Shown piece after piece: positions 17,441 through 27,293 of a DNA stretch of 64,000 nucleotides. A model generated the notes under the pieces. It made no database searches. It had not been told where the DNA came from and worked only from the letters and a program-made list of their open reading frames with translations. This DNA comes from an uncultured Tateyamaria sp. (GTDB lineage: Bacteria; Pseudomonadota; Alphaproteobacteria; Rhodobacterales; Rhodobacteraceae): assembly GCF_947494755.1 (NCBI RefSeq), contig NZ_CANLVZ010000017.1:1-64000 (forward strand). Reading direction: 5' to 3'. The translations under genes were made by a program, and so were the position numbers. Each line of letters begins with the position of its first letter. The first letter of the stretch is position 1.

Positions 17441-19186
17441 ATGACGATCCCGAATGGGTTTTCCGCACGAAAAGCCCGGTTTTTGAACCGTTGGCATGCG
17501 CGTCGCGCTACGCGGGCCAAAGCGGCGACTGCATTTGTGTCCTCGCCCGAACCGCGCACCATCGGCAGCTTTGCCAAGGGGCGGCAGTTGGTGGCCGGCA
17601 ATTACCTGTTTGCAGGTGCCTTGATCGAAGCGCCCGGCGTGGATTTATGGGACGTGACCGCACCTGACCAACGGTTCGAGGATGCACTGCACGGTTTTGC
17701 GTGGATGGATGATCTGGCGGCGGTAGGCGATGCCTCGACCCGGCAGGCCGCACAACGCTGGCTTTGGGGTTGGATTGATCGCTATGGACGTGGGCGTGGC
17801 CCGGGCTGGACGCCGGACCTGACGGGCCGCCGCCTGATCCGCTGGATCAACCACGCGCTGTTTGTCCTGCGCGGCAATGATGCGCCCGAGGGGGCCGCGT
17901 TCTTTCAGTCATTGGCGCAGCAAACGCAATTTCTGTCGAAACGCTGGCATGCGGCCGCCCCCGGATTGCCCCGGTTCGAGGCACTGACCGGCCTGATTTA
18001 TGCGGGTCTGTCGCTGGAAGGGATGGAGGGGTTGGCCCCACCTGCCGTCGCTGCGCTGGCGCGCGAATGTCGTCAGCAGATCGATGATCAAGGGGGGCTG
18101 CCCACACGCAATCCCGAAGAATTACTTGAGGTCTTCACGCTGCTCACTTGGGCCGCTGCTGCCCTTACCGAAGCCGAACAGTTCCCGCCCGAGGCGCATC
18201 TGGCCGCGATTGAGCGGATTGCGCCCACATTGCGCACCTTGCGCCATTCCGATGGCAGCCTCGCGCGCTTTCATGGCGGTGGGCGCGGGCAGGAAGGGTG
18301 GCTTGATCACGCGCTGGCCGCCTCTGGGATCAAGACCCGGCAAGCCGATGGCTTGTCGATGGGCTATGCCCGCCTGAGTGCGGGGCGCACCAGTGTCATT
18401 ATCGACGCGGCCAAACCGCCCGCCCCTGTGGCAAGCTATAACGCCCATGCCTCGACCCTTGCGTTCGAGCTGACCTCGGGCAGACGGCCCCTGATCGTGA
18501 ATTGCGGGTCCGGTGCCAGCTTTGGGTCGGAATGGCGCCGTGCGGGGCGGGCCACGCCGTCACACTCTGCCCTGTCGCTGGATGGATATTCGAGCGCCCG
18601 GCTTGGGGATGCGGACCGCGCCACATCGCGCGAAGCCCTTATCGACGCGCCCACACATGTGCCGATCGAGGTCAGCCACGCCTCGGACGGGTTGCGGTTT
18701 CAGGGAGGGCACAACGGCTATATCCGAACCCACGGCCTGACCCACGCGCGCCAGCTTGAACTGACCTTTGATGGGCGCGGCATGGCGGGCGAAGATATGC
18801 TGCTGGCCCTTGAGGACGTGGAAAAGCAAACCTTTGACAAAGTGATGGACGCCAAGCAACTGGCGGGCATCCCGTTCGACATCCGGTTCCATCTGCACCC
18901 CGAGGTGGATGCAGAGCTCGACATGGGCGGCTCTGCGATTTCAATGGCGCTCAAAAGCGGGGAGATTTGGGTGTTTCGCCATGACGGCACGCGCGATTTG
19001 TCTCTGGAGCCAAGTGTTTATCTGGAAAAGGGCCGCCTGAAACCGCGCGCCAGCCAGCAGATCGTGCTCAGCGGGCGGGCCATGGATCACGGCACGCGGG
19101 TGCGCTGGTCCTTGTCCAAAGCCCAAGAAACTGCCATGGGCATTCGCGATCTGAACCGGGACGAGCCGGGCGAAACATACGATTGA
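17441..19186 (+). CDS. Heparinase II/III-like protein
   Basis: A 581-residue protein of the heparinase II/III family, which are polysaccharide lyases or related structural proteins. The N-terminal half is an alpha/alpha toroid (WGWIDRYGRGRGPGWTPDL, RLIRWINHALFVLRG). The C-terminal half is a beta-sandwich region with YNAHASTLAFELTSG, IVNCGSGASFG and HNGYIRTHGLTHARQLEL. No signal peptide is evident, which is strange for a lyase. It lies between rsmB and purH, an order I recall as conserved in Rhodobacteraceae, and begins 78 bp after rsmB. The substrate is unknown. Confidence 0.82.
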   Translation: MTIPNGFSARKARFLNRWHARRATRAKAATAFVSSPEPRTIGSFAKGRQLVAGNYLFAGALIEAPGVDLWDVTAPDQRFEDALHGFAWMDDLAAVGDASTRQAAQRWLWGWIDRYGRGRGPGWTPDLTGRRLIRWINHALFVLRGNDAPEGAAFFQSLAQQTQFLSKRWHAAAPGLPRFEALTGLIYAGLSLEGMEGLAPPAVAALARECRQQIDDQGGLPTRNPEELLEVFTLLTWAAAALTEAEQFPPEAHLAAIERIAPTLRTLRHSDGSLARFHGGGRGQEGWLDHALAASGIKTRQADGLSMGYARLSAGRTSVIIDAAKPPAPVASYNAHASTLAFELTSGRRPLIVNCGSGASFGSEWRRAGRATPSHSALSLDGYSSARLGDADRATSREALIDAPTHVPIEVSHASDGLRFQGGHNGYIRTHGLTHARQLELTFDGRGMAGEDMLLALEDVEKQTFDKVMDAKQLAGIPFDIRFHLHPEVDAELDMGGSAISMALKSGEIWVFRHDGTRDLSLEPSVYLEKGRLKPRASQQIVLSGRAMDHGTRVRWSLSKAQETAMGIRDLNRDEPGETYD

Positions 19187-19201
19187 AGGACTGCTGCCGA
19201 T

Positions 19202-20785
19202 ATGACCGATCTGAGCCCCGTGCGCCGCGCGCTGATTTCTGTTTCTGACAAGACCGGGTTGATCGAATTCGCCAAGGCATTGGCCGGGCATGGGGTTGCA
19301 TTGCTGAGCACGGGGGGCACGGCTTCGACGCTGCGCGCGGCTGGATTGAGTGTGCAGGATGTCAGCGACGTCACCGGCTTTCCCGAGATGATGGACGGTC
19401 GGGTCAAGACGCTGCACCCGGTCGTTCATGGTGGTCTGTTGGCCCTGCGCGACAATGACGATCACTTGGCAGCCATGGACCAGCACGGGATCGACCCAAT
19501 CGATCTGGTCGTCGTAAACCTGTACCCTTTCGAGGAAACAGTGGCCAAGGGTGCCGCTTATGGCGATGTGATCGAGAATATCGACATTGGGGGCCCCGCG
19601 ATGATCCGCTCGGCGGCCAAGAACCATGGCTTTGTGAACGTGGTGGTGGATGTGGCCGATTATGACGCGGTGCTGGACGAGATGTCCGCACATGGTGGCC
19701 AGACGACGTATGCTCTGCGTCAGCGCCTTGCCCAGACCGCCTATGCGCGCACGGCGGCTTATGACACGGCCGTCAGCACGTGGATGGCGGCCCAGGTGCC
19801 CGGCACCCCACGCCGCCGCGCTTTCGCGGGGACCTTGGCCCAAACGCTGCGCTATGGCGAGAACCCGCATCAGGCGGCGACGTTCTATACCGATGGCTCG
19901 GCCAGGCCTGGTGTGGCCACCGCCAAACAGCATCAGGGCAAGGAGCTGTCCTATAACAACATCAACGACACCGACGCGGCATTCGAGCTGATCAGCGAAT
20001 TTGCGGGTCAGGGGCCGGCCTGCGCGATCATCAAGCACGCCAATCCTTGCGGTGTGGCAACCGGCGCGACACTGGCCGAGGCCTACACCCGCGCCTTTGA
20101 TTGCGACCGCACCAGCGCTTTTGGGGGTATCATCGCGCTGAACCACCCGCTTGATGCTGAAACGGCGCAGGCCATCACCGGCATCTTTACAGAAGTGGTG
20201 ATTGCGCCCGGCGCAGATGCCGAGGCCGTCGGTATTTTTAGTCAAAAGAAAAATTTGCGTTTGCTCACCACCGACACGTTGGGCGACCCGGCGCAGGCGG
20301 CTTTGGCTGTGAAACAAGTCGCTGGCGGTTTTCTCGTGCAGGACAAGGATGTGGGACGGATCACGGCGGATGATCTGAAGGTGGTGACGAAACGTCAGCC
20401 ATCCGATCAGGAACTTGCGGACCTGTTGTTTGCCTGGACCGTGGCCAAGCACGTCAAATCCAACGCGATCATTTACGTCAAGGACGGTGCGACCGTCGGC
20501 GTCGGCGCGGGACAGATGAGCCGGGTGGACAGCACACGCATTGCCGCACGTAAGGCGCAGGATATGGCCGAAGCGATGGGCCTGCCCGCCCCGCTGACCC
20601 AAGGGTCGGTCGTGGCGTCCGATGCATTTTTCCCCTTTGCGGACGGTCTTGTCGCAGCGGCAGAGGCCGGGGCAACGGCGCTTATCCAACCGGGTGGGTC
20701 GATGCGTGATGATGAGGTGATTGCGGCGGCGGATGAGGCGGGGCTTGCTATGGTCTTTACCGGCATGCGCCATTTCCGGCATTAA
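19202..20785 (+). CDS. purH: Bifunctional AICAR formyltransferase / IMP cyclohydrolase
   Basis: PurH carries out the last two steps of IMP synthesis. The 527 residues are full length: an N-terminal MGS-like cyclohydrolase domain ([44 protein letters not shown]) and the AICAR formyltransferase domain with [14 protein letters not shown], the catalytic KHANPCGVA and the late [10 protein letters not shown]. It starts 15 bp after the heparinase-like gene and is followed 6 bp later by lspA. Bases 20231-20251 inside the gene closely match a repeat found in two intergenic regions of this window. Confidence 0.98.
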   Translation: MTDLSPVRRALISVSDKTGLIEFAKALAGHGVALLSTGGTASTLRAAGLSVQDVSDVTGFPEMMDGRVKTLHPVVHGGLLALRDNDDHLAAMDQHGIDPIDLVVVNLYPFEETVAKGAAYGDVIENIDIGGPAMIRSAAKNHGFVNVVVDVADYDAVLDEMSAHGGQTTYALRQRLAQTAYARTAAYDTAVSTWMAAQVPGTPRRRAFAGTLAQTLRYGENPHQAATFYTDGSARPGVATAKQHQGKELSYNNINDTDAAFELISEFAGQGPACAIIKHANPCGVATGATLAEAYTRAFDCDRTSAFGGIIALNHPLDAETAQAITGIFTEVVIAPGADAEAVGIFSQKKNLRLLTTDTLGDPAQAALAVKQVAGGFLVQDKDVGRITADDLKVVTKRQPSDQELADLLFAWTVAKHVKSNAIIYVKDGATVGVGAGQMSRVDSTRIAARKAQDMAEAMGLPAPLTQGSVVASDAFFPFADGLVAAAEAGATALIQPGGSMRDDEVIAAADEAGLAMVFTGMRHFRH

Positions 20786-20791
20786 GCGCAG

Positions 20792-21265
20792 ATGAAAGTG
20801 TTGTGGATATCGGCGGTCATCGCCTTCGTGCTGGATCAGGCGTCGAAATATTACGTGATCCATGTGCTTGGCGTGTCGCAAACCAACCCCATAGATGTGC
20901 TGCCGCCCTTACTGAACTTCCGATATGGCGAGAACCGGGGGATCAACTTCGGACTTGGGGACGGGATCAGCGTTTGGCTGCTGATCGCGATCGCCATTGT
21001 CATTTGCGTCGGTGTGCTTTGGTGGATGTGGCGGCACCCGCAAGGGCGTTTGGCTAACGCCTCCGCTGGATTGCTGATTGGCGGAGCGCTGGCGAATGTG
21101 CTCGACAGAGGGCTTTATGGCTACGTCCTTGATTTTCTGAACATGTCGTGTTGCGGGATCAACAACCCGTTTGTGTTCAACGTGGCGGATATCTTTATTT
21201 TCGCGGGGGCTATCGGCCTTGTGTTCTTTGCCAAAGAGGACAAGCCGCGTAAAAAGGGCACGTGA
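20792..21265 (+). CDS. lspA: Lipoprotein signal peptidase (signal peptidase II)
   Basis: LspA is the membrane aspartic protease that removes signal peptides from prolipoproteins after lipidation. The 157 residues have four membrane spans. The catalytic aspartates are in GGALANVLDRGLYG (near residue 108) and in FVFNVADIFIF (near 134). The N-terminal ALDQASK-type sequence is seen as VLDQASKYYV. It starts 6 bp after purH and is followed by a lipoprotein gene with a matching lipobox, which makes functional sense. The C-terminus is a basic tail. Confidence 0.97.
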   Translation: MKVLWISAVIAFVLDQASKYYVIHVLGVSQTNPIDVLPPLLNFRYGENRGINFGLGDGISVWLLIAIAIVICVGVLWWMWRHPQGRLANASAGLLIGGALANVLDRGLYGYVLDFLNMSCCGINNPFVFNVADIFIFAGAIGLVFFAKEDKPRKKGT

Positions 21266-21317
21266 CAAGCCGGGCCAAGCTGCGATAATGAGCGCGGGGA
21301 AAAGAGGAGACAAGTGG

Positions 21318-21818
21318 ATGCGTTTGATCGCTGGGGCCTTGATAGCCATGACTTGCCTTGCCGCCTGTGCGGATAAGGGGTTGCGTCAGGTGATCTCACG
21401 CGGGGATGGCCCGGATGAGTTCATCATCGTGCCTGCCAAACCTCTTGAACAGCCGGAGAGCTTCTCGGCGCTGCCACCCCCGACACCGGGCAGCTTTAAC
21501 CGCGTCGATCAGCGCCCCCTCGAAGAGAGCGTGGCCCAACTGGGCGGGCAGCGAAGCTCACCCAATGCGCCGGTTCCGGGCAGCGATGCCGCACTGGTCA
21601 ACCATGCAAGTCGCTTTGGGCGCGAGGCCAATATCCGCGCCACGCTGGCCGAGGCTGATGCGAAGTTCCGCAAACGCTCTGCCCGGTTGACGCGGATTCG
21701 GATTGTGCGCGAAGACTTCTACAATCAGGCCTATCGTCGCGAGGCACTGAATGCCAAGCGCACGGCCGAGCAGTATCGACGTGCAGGTGTGCCGACACCA
21801 GCGGCCCCGCCGAACTGA
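21318..21818 (+). CDS. DUF3035-type lipoprotein
   Basis: A 166-residue predicted lipoprotein. The signal sequence MRLIAGALIAMTCLAACADK has a lipobox (LAAC) with the acylated cysteine at residue 17. The mature part contains GPDEFIIVPAKPLEQPESFS and LPPPTPGSFNRVDQRPLEE, which I associate with the DUF3035 family, then a charged helical C-terminus. I chose the ATG at 21318 for its GAGGAGA ribosome-binding site and fit to the signal peptide. It follows lspA by 52 bp, so the peptidase and a likely substrate are neighbours. Its role in the envelope is unknown. Confidence 0.78.
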   Translation: MRLIAGALIAMTCLAACADKGLRQVISRGDGPDEFIIVPAKPLEQPESFSALPPPTPGSFNRVDQRPLEESVAQLGGQRSSPNAPVPGSDAALVNHASRFGREANIRATLAEADAKFRKRSARLTRIRIVREDFYNQAYRREALNAKRTAEQYRRAGVPTPAAPPN

Positions 21819-21918
21819 TCCCAAATCAGGCCTGATCTCACAAAGCCGCCAGCGTGGCTTGATCCTGTGCGCGGTTGGCGTATCTGTTATTCCAACCCAC
21901 CCTAAGTCAGGAACAGCC

Positions 21919-23280
21919 ATGCCCCGTTTGCGCGCCGCCCTTGCAGGGCTTGCTTTGACCACCATCCTGTCTGTTGCGCCGCCCCTTGCCGCTCAAGAGC
22001 GGGACGACCAGGTCACCAGTTTCGAATTGGACAATGGAATGCAGGTGGTTGTCGTCGAGGACAACCGCGCGCCCGTGGTGCAGCATATGGTCTGGTATCG
22101 GGCTGGCTCTGCGGATGAACCTGTCGGTTCGTCCGGTGTGGCGCATTTTCTGGAACACCTGCTGTTCAAGGCGACCGACACCCTTGCGGATGGCGAGTTT
22201 TCGGCGACTGTCGCGGCCAATGGGGGTCGGGACAACGCCTTTACCTCATATGATTACACCGCCTATTTCCAGCGCGTCGCCGCAGACCGGCTTGAACTGA
22301 TGATGCGTATGGAAGCGGACCGGATGCGCAACATCAACTTCACCGATCAGAACGTCGCCACCGAGCGCGATGTGATCCTGGAAGAGCGCAACCAGCGCAC
22401 CGACAGCAATCCACGCGCTCTGTTTTCGGAACAGATGAATGCCGCCCAATATCTGAACCACCGCTACGGCGTGCCCATCATCGGCTGGCGTCACGAGATG
22501 GAGACGCTCGACAAGGCGGATGCGCTTGGGTTCTACGATACCTATTATTACCCCAACAATGCGATCCTTGTGGTGTCCGGCGATGTGGACCCGGACGAGG
22601 TCAAGGCGCTGGCCGAAACCTACTATGGGGTGATCCCCGCCAACCCGGATCTGCCCGAGCGGATGCGATCTGCCGAACCACCCCAAACCGCCGAGCGTCG
22701 TTTGGTCTACCGCGATGCGCGCGTGGCCCAATCCTATGTCAGCCGGTCCTACCTTGCCCCTGAACGGGATCCTGGTGATCAGACGGCGGCTGCGGCGCTG
22801 ACCTTGCTGGCCGAGGTTCTGGGCGGTGGGCAGACCAGCTACCTGACCGAAAAGTTGCAGTTCGAAGAGCAAAAGGCCGTGTTCTCCGGCGCGTTCTATC
22901 GGGGCACGACGCTGGATGACACAACCTTTGATGTGGTGATCGTGCCGGTGCCGGGCCTGTCACTGGAAGACGCGGAGGCGGCGATGGACGCCACGCTGGC
23001 GAGCTTTCTTGAGGACGGGGTGGATAAAGAAGCGCTTGAGCGGATCAAGTATCAGCTGCGCGCGAGCGAAATCTACGCCCGTGACAATGTCGACAGTACG
23101 GCGCGCCGTTATGGGGCGGCGATGTCCGTTGGTCTGACGGTCGAGGATATTCAGGCTTGGCCCGATGTGTTGCAGGCGGTCACCGCTGACGACATCATGG
23201 ATGCCGCCCGCATGGTATTGAACCGGGACGCGTCGGTGACGGGCTGGCTGACACGCCCCGAAGGTGAGGTGACCCAATGA
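21919..23280 (+). CDS. M16 zinc peptidase, catalytic subunit type
   Basis: A 453-residue insulinase/mitochondrial processing peptidase-like protein. A signal peptide is present (RLRAALAGLALTTILSVAPPLAA). The inverted zinc motif is HFLEH near residue 78, in VAHFLEHLLFKAT, and the distal glutamate ligand lies in TERDVILEERNQR, so the protein should be active. The ATG at 21919 has an AGGA ribosome-binding site; a longer in-frame reading extends to 21751 without support. It overlaps the next M16 gene as ATGA. Such pairs act as active and inactive halves of a heterodimer. Confidence 0.93.
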   Translation: MPRLRAALAGLALTTILSVAPPLAAQERDDQVTSFELDNGMQVVVVEDNRAPVVQHMVWYRAGSADEPVGSSGVAHFLEHLLFKATDTLADGEFSATVAANGGRDNAFTSYDYTAYFQRVAADRLELMMRMEADRMRNINFTDQNVATERDVILEERNQRTDSNPRALFSEQMNAAQYLNHRYGVPIIGWRHEMETLDKADALGFYDTYYYPNNAILVVSGDVDPDEVKALAETYYGVIPANPDLPERMRSAEPPQTAERRLVYRDARVAQSYVSRSYLAPERDPGDQTAAAALTLLAEVLGGGQTSYLTEKLQFEEQKAVFSGAFYRGTTLDDTTFDVVIVPVPGLSLEDAEAAMDATLASFLEDGVDKEALERIKYQLRASEIYARDNVDSTARRYGAAMSVGLTVEDIQAWPDVLQAVTADDIMDAARMVLNRDASVTGWLTRPEGEVTQ

Positions 23281-24611
23281 TCCGTTTTGCAGTGGCCCGT
23301 CTGATGGGCGGCTTGTTCATTGCGCTGGTGGCGACACTGCCTGCCCGGGCCGCAGTGCAGATCGAGGAAGTCCTTAGCCCCGGTGGCATCACCGCGTGGC
23401 TGGTTCAGGAACCCTCGATCCCGTTCATGGCGCTTGAGTTGCGGTTTCGCGGCGGGGCTTCGCTGGATGCGCCGGGCAAGCGTGGGGCGATCAACCTCAT
23501 GACCGGCCTGCTCGAAGAGGGGGCTGGTGACCTAGATGCGCGCGCCTTTGCACGTGAATTGGAAAGCCTTGCGGCCTCTTTCGGCTATGACATTGGCAAT
23601 GATGCCTTGTCCGTGTCGGCCAGTTTCCTGACGGAGAACCGGGCCGAGGCGGTTGAGTTGCTGCGCAAGTCGATCAGCGAGCCGCGCTTTGATGAGGTTG
23701 CATTGGAGCGGGTGCGTGAGCAGGTTCTGACCGGGCTGCGCTCGGACGCAAAGGACCCCGCCAAGATCGCGCGCACCACTTTTGATGCGATGGCCTATGG
23801 CGACCATCCTTACGGATCGCCCTATCGCGGCACGATCGAGAGTGTGACCGCGTTGACCCGCGCCGACATGCTGGACGCGCACGCGGCTGTTTTCGCCAAG
23901 GACCGCCTTTATGTTGGCGTTGTGGGGGACATTACCCCTGCGGAACTCGGTCCTTTGCTGGACACCCTTTTGGGGGCATTGCCTGACACGGGCGCACCCC
24001 AGCCCGGCCCGGCGAACATCCAGATCAAAGGCGGTACAACCGTGGTGCCCTTTGACACGCCGCAGTCCGTTGCTATTTTTGGCCAGCGTGGGATCGAACA
24101 GGACGATCCGGATTTCTTTGCGGCACGTGTGTTGAACCAGGTTCTGGGTGCGGGCGGGTTTGAAAGCCGCCTGATGACTGAGGTGCGCGAAAAGCGTGGC
24201 CTGACCTATGGCGTGTCGTCCTTTCTGATACCGCAAGACCACGCCGCGACCTTGCAGGGGCAGGTTGCTTCGGCCAATGAGCGCGTGGCCGAAGCGGTGT
24301 CGGTGATCCGCGATGAGTGGGCGCGGGCGGCAGCAGAGGGCGTGACCCAGGCCGAATTGGATGCGGCCAAGACTTTTGTGACGGGTGCCTATCCACTGCG
24401 CTTTGACGGCAACGCCCCTATTGCGCGTATCATGGTCGGTATGCAAATGCTGGGCTTGCCCATTGACTACATCGCCACCCGCAATGAGAAGGTCGAGGCC
24501 GTCACTCTGGACGACGTCAAGCGCATTGCGGCAGAGCTGCTCGACCCTGAAGGGTTGCATTTTGTGGTCGTTGGTCAGCCTGACGGCCTTGAGAGTTCGG
24601 TCGCCAATTAA
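23277..24611 (+). CDS. M16 peptidase-like protein, non-catalytic subunit type
   Basis: This 444-residue partner of the preceding peptidase has a signal peptide (ARLMGGLFIALVATLPARA) and the same fold. It lacks the HxxEH zinc motif: the corresponding stretch reads RGAINLMTGLLEEGAGDLDA. It retains the REKRGLTYGVSSF segment of the C-terminal half, which in related pairs provides the Arg/Tyr substrate-binding residues. Start and stop overlap the catalytic gene by ATGA, consistent with equimolar production. Heterodimer formation in the periplasm is inferred from known M16B pairs. Confidence 0.92.
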   Translation: MIRFAVARLMGGLFIALVATLPARAAVQIEEVLSPGGITAWLVQEPSIPFMALELRFRGGASLDAPGKRGAINLMTGLLEEGAGDLDARAFARELESLAASFGYDIGNDALSVSASFLTENRAEAVELLRKSISEPRFDEVALERVREQVLTGLRSDAKDPAKIARTTFDAMAYGDHPYGSPYRGTIESVTALTRADMLDAHAAVFAKDRLYVGVVGDITPAELGPLLDTLLGALPDTGAPQPGPANIQIKGGTTVVPFDTPQSVAIFGQRGIEQDDPDFFAARVLNQVLGAGGFESRLMTEVREKRGLTYGVSSFLIPQDHAATLQGQVASANERVAEAVSVIRDEWARAAAEGVTQAELDAAKTFVTGAYPLRFDGNAPIARIMVGMQMLGLPIDYIATRNEKVEAVTLDDVKRIAAELLDPEGLHFVVVGQPDGLESSVAN

Positions 24612-24633
24612 GTGCTGCGCGCACGCAATGATT

Positions 24634-24692
24634 TAGGGGGCTCTGCCCCCGCCCTGCGGGCTCCCCCGAGGTATTTTTGGTCAAGAGAAGGG
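24634..24692. repeat. Intergenic hairpin repeat, copy 1 (terminator-like)
   Basis: A GC-rich hairpin (GGGGGCTCTGCCCCC followed by GCCCTGCGGGC) ends in GAGGTATTTTTGGTCAAGAG. The T-run makes it a possible terminator of the M16 operon on the plus strand. The tail GGTATTTTTGGTCAAGAGAA recurs with few changes at 62445-62465. Confidence 0.6.
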
Positions 24693-27035
24693 CTATTCGC
24701 CGTAAGGCACCCAGACGGTTTTGATGTCTGTGGCGGCTTGGAGGAACGTTTTGCCTTGGCCTGCATCCCCCATCCAGTCGCGAGCATATCCGTTATCGAC
24801 CCATGTCCGTTTCAGGTTACCTGCTGCGCCGTGTTCAATCACCTTGGACAGGTCGCCGCCGGAAAAACACCAGACTGCATCGATGTTGAGGTGTTTGGCC
24901 ATGTGGGATGCGACGTCACTGTGATCGCCGGTCAGGATGTTGACCACACCCGCTGGCACGTCCGAGGTTTCGAGGACCTGGTAGAAATCAGTGGCGGCCA
25001 GCGGGAAGGGTTGAGAGGCGCTGAGGATGCAGCGGTTGCCCATCGCGATGGCAGGGGCCATGCAGGAGATCAACCCGAGCAGCGGGGCCTCGTCCGGGCA
25101 AAGTGCTGCGATGATGCCGGTTGGTTCGTTCATCGCCAAGGCAACGCCGCGCAATGGTACGCCCTTGACCGCCCCGTCAAATTTGTCGGCCCATGCAGCA
25201 TACGTGAACAGCCGCTCGATGCTGGTTTGGACCTCTTTGTCCCCTGACCGTCCGCCCGTCAGCGCATTGATCCGTGCTGCGAATTCGTCACTGCGCGCGG
25301 ATAGGTTTTCCGCGATGTAGTAGAGGATTTGTGCGCGCAAGTGCCCTGTGGTTTTGCCCCAACCCTTGGCGGCTTGCGCGGCTTCGACGGCGTTGCGCAG
25401 GTCCTTTCGGTTGGCGAGGCTGCATTGGCCCAGAAGTGCGCCGTTCTTGCCATAGACGTTGCATGAATAGCCCCCGTCGGGCCGCGCCTGCTTGCCGCCG
25501 ATATAGAGCTTTGCAGTGCGGTCCAGCGGATCGGTTGGTGTGTCGTCCCCGCTGAAGGCGGCAATGGCCTTGGCGGGTTTGGGTGTCGCTCTGGGCTTGG
25601 TGTAGGCCGTCAGCCCTTCCCATCCGCCTTCGCGCCCAAAGCCGCTTTCGCGCATTCCGCCAAAGCCTGCGGCGGCGTCCATCAGGTTTGTCGCATTGAC
25701 CCACACGATCCCCGCGGCGAGTTGCGGCGCGATATCGAGGGCGAGGTTGACGTTCTCGCTCCAGACGGTGGCGGCCAGTCCGTAGCGGGTGTTATTGGCC
25801 AGTTCCACCGCTTCGGCAGGGGTGCGGAATGTGGTGGAGACGAGAACGGGGCCAAATATTTCCTCCTGCATCAACGTGTCGGCGCTGTGCAGCCCTGTGA
25901 TCAGCGTCGGGGGATAAAAGCTGCCTTGCGCGGGCAGGGCCGTCTGGGCTTGATACATGTCGCCCGCGCTGTTTTCGGTGACCAGTTTGCTGATCGCGTC
26001 GAGTTGGACGGGGTCCACAATCGCGCCGATGTCGATACTTTTATCAAGTGGGTCGCCAATGCGTAGTTTGTCCATGCGGGCACGCAGTTTGGCGTAGAAT
26101 GCATCGGCCACAGGTTCATGCACCAGCAGGCGCGAACCTGCGCAGCAGACCTGTCCCTGATTGAACCAGATCGCGTCCACCAGCCCCTCGACAGCTGAAT
26201 CCAGATCAGCGTCGTCGAACACGATGTAGGGGGATTTGCCGCCCAGTTCGAGTGTTAGCGCCTTGCCTGTGCCTGCGGTCGCTTCGCGGATGCGGCGACC
26301 CACAGCGGTCGAGCCAGTGAAGGCAATCTTGTCCACGTCCGCGTCCACGATCATCTCGCCCACGGCCCCGTCGCCGGTGACGATGTTGACGACCCCTTTG
26401 GGCACACCTGCCTGGCGGCAGATATCGGCAAAGAGCAGCGCGGTGAGTGAGGTGTATTCGGCGGGTTTCAGGACGACCGTGTTACCCATGGCGAGCGCAG
26501 GCGCGATTTTCCACGCAAGCATCAGCAGCGGGAAGTTCCACGGAATGATCTGCCCGCAAACGCCAAGGGGCGCGCGATCAGGCAGTTCGGTCTCCATCAG
26601 CTGCGCCATGCCCGCGTGATAGTAGAAATGGCGTTGAGCGAGGGGGACGTCGATGTCGCGGCTTTCGCGGATCGGCTTACCGTTGTCGAGCGTTTCGAGG
26701 ACCGCAAAGAGGCGGCTGTGTTTCTGCAGGAGGCGGGCGATGGCATAAAGAACCCGCGCGCGCGCATGGCCTCCGGATTTGGCCCATTTGGGTTGCGCCG
26801 CACGGGCCGCCTTGACGGCAGCGTCCACATCCGACTGCGTGGCCTGACTGAGCGTCGCGAGCACCTCGTCGGTGGCCGGATTGCGGCTTTCGAAGTCTTT
26901 CGTTGGCTTTGTGAAGGCCCCGTTGATGAAGTGCCCAAAGTTTGCGCCCTGATCCACGATCCATGCCAATGCGTCACCTGCGGCCTCAGGGGCGGGGCCA
27001 TATTCCATCGTCTCGAAGATGTCTTTGACGGTCAT
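24693..27035 (-). CDS. Bidomain aldehyde dehydrogenase (ALDH16 type)
   Basis: A 780-residue protein made of two aldehyde dehydrogenase domains in tandem. The N-terminal domain (to ~490) is complete: PWNFPLLMLAWKIAPALA, the NAD site FTGSTAVG, the catalytic glutamate in LELGGKSP and the catalytic cysteine in NQGQVCCAGSRLLV. The C-terminal domain (~510-780) keeps the Rossmann-like part (GIIAALCPDEAPLLGL, PAGVVNILTGDHSD) but shows no catalytic Glu/Cys motifs, so it is a structural pseudoenzyme domain. This is the layout of ALDH16, known from Loktanella and animals. The ATG at 27035 has an AGGAGA site and overlaps the DUF1272 stop. It shares an operon with deoC, whose reaction releases acetaldehyde. 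Confidence 0.9.
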   Translation of the reverse strand: MTVKDIFETMEYGPAPEAAGDALAWIVDQGANFGHFINGAFTKPTKDFESRNPATDEVLATLSQATQSDVDAAVKAARAAQPKWAKSGGHARARVLYAIARLLQKHSRLFAVLETLDNGKPIRESRDIDVPLAQRHFYYHAGMAQLMETELPDRAPLGVCGQIIPWNFPLLMLAWKIAPALAMGNTVVLKPAEYTSLTALLFADICRQAGVPKGVVNIVTGDGAVGEMIVDADVDKIAFTGSTAVGRRIREATAGTGKALTLELGGKSPYIVFDDADLDSAVEGLVDAIWFNQGQVCCAGSRLLVHEPVADAFYAKLRARMDKLRIGDPLDKSIDIGAIVDPVQLDAISKLVTENSAGDMYQAQTALPAQGSFYPPTLITGLHSADTLMQEEIFGPVLVSTTFRTPAEAVELANNTRYGLAATVWSENVNLALDIAPQLAAGIVWVNATNLMDAAAGFGGMRESGFGREGGWEGLTAYTKPRATPKPAKAIAAFSGDDTPTDPLDRTAKLYIGGKQARPDGGYSCNVYGKNGALLGQCSLANRKDLRNAVEAAQAAKGWGKTTGHLRAQILYYIAENLSARSDEFAARINALTGGRSGDKEVQTSIERLFTYAAWADKFDGAVKGVPLRGVALAMNEPTGIIAALCPDEAPLLGLISCMAPAIAMGNRCILSASQPFPLAATDFYQVLETSDVPAGVVNILTGDHSDVASHMAKHLNIDAVWCFSGGDLSKVIEHGAAGNLKRTWVDNGYARDWMGDAGQGKTFLQAATDIKTVWVPYGE

Positions 27036-27289
27036 GTGGGGTCTCCTGATGGGGCGCAGCCTGCGGGGTTGAACACCCGCTTGGTCGAGGCCGGGAATTT
27101 GGCGAGGGCGTTGGCAGGTCGGATGGGACGGGGCGCAAAACCGCCCCCGCAGTTGGGGCAAGTGCCGTTCAACCTGTCCGCGACACAGGGCGCGCAGAAA
27201 GTGCATTCAAAGGTGCAGATCATCGCGACCGTGCTGTCGGGTGGCAGGTCGCGGTCACAGCATTCGCAATTGGGGCGCAAATCCAGCAT
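27032..27289 (-). CDS. DUF1272 zinc-ribbon-like protein
   Basis: An 85-residue protein of the DUF1272 family. It is cysteine rich: RPNCECCDRDLPPD, FECTFCAPCVADRLNG and CPNCGGGF supply nine cysteines in a zinc-ribbon-like arrangement, mostly as CxxC pairs. The C-terminal ~35 residues look unstructured. The ATG at 27289 (MLDLRPNCE) is the usual family beginning; the in-frame extension to 27331 is less likely. Its TGA overlaps the ALDH16 start as ATGA, and it begins just after deoC. Function is unknown; metal binding is inferred from the cysteines. Confidence 0.8.
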   Translation of the reverse strand: MLDLRPNCECCDRDLPPDSTVAMICTFECTFCAPCVADRLNGTCPNCGGGFAPRPIRPANALAKFPASTKRVFNPAGCAPSGDPT

Positions 27290-27293
27290 CGCC

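Noticed and set aside
18941-20881. 646-codon minus-strand frame
   Set aside because: Runs antisense through the end of the heparinase-like gene, all of purH and into lspA; His/Arg/Gly-rich shadow without motifs.
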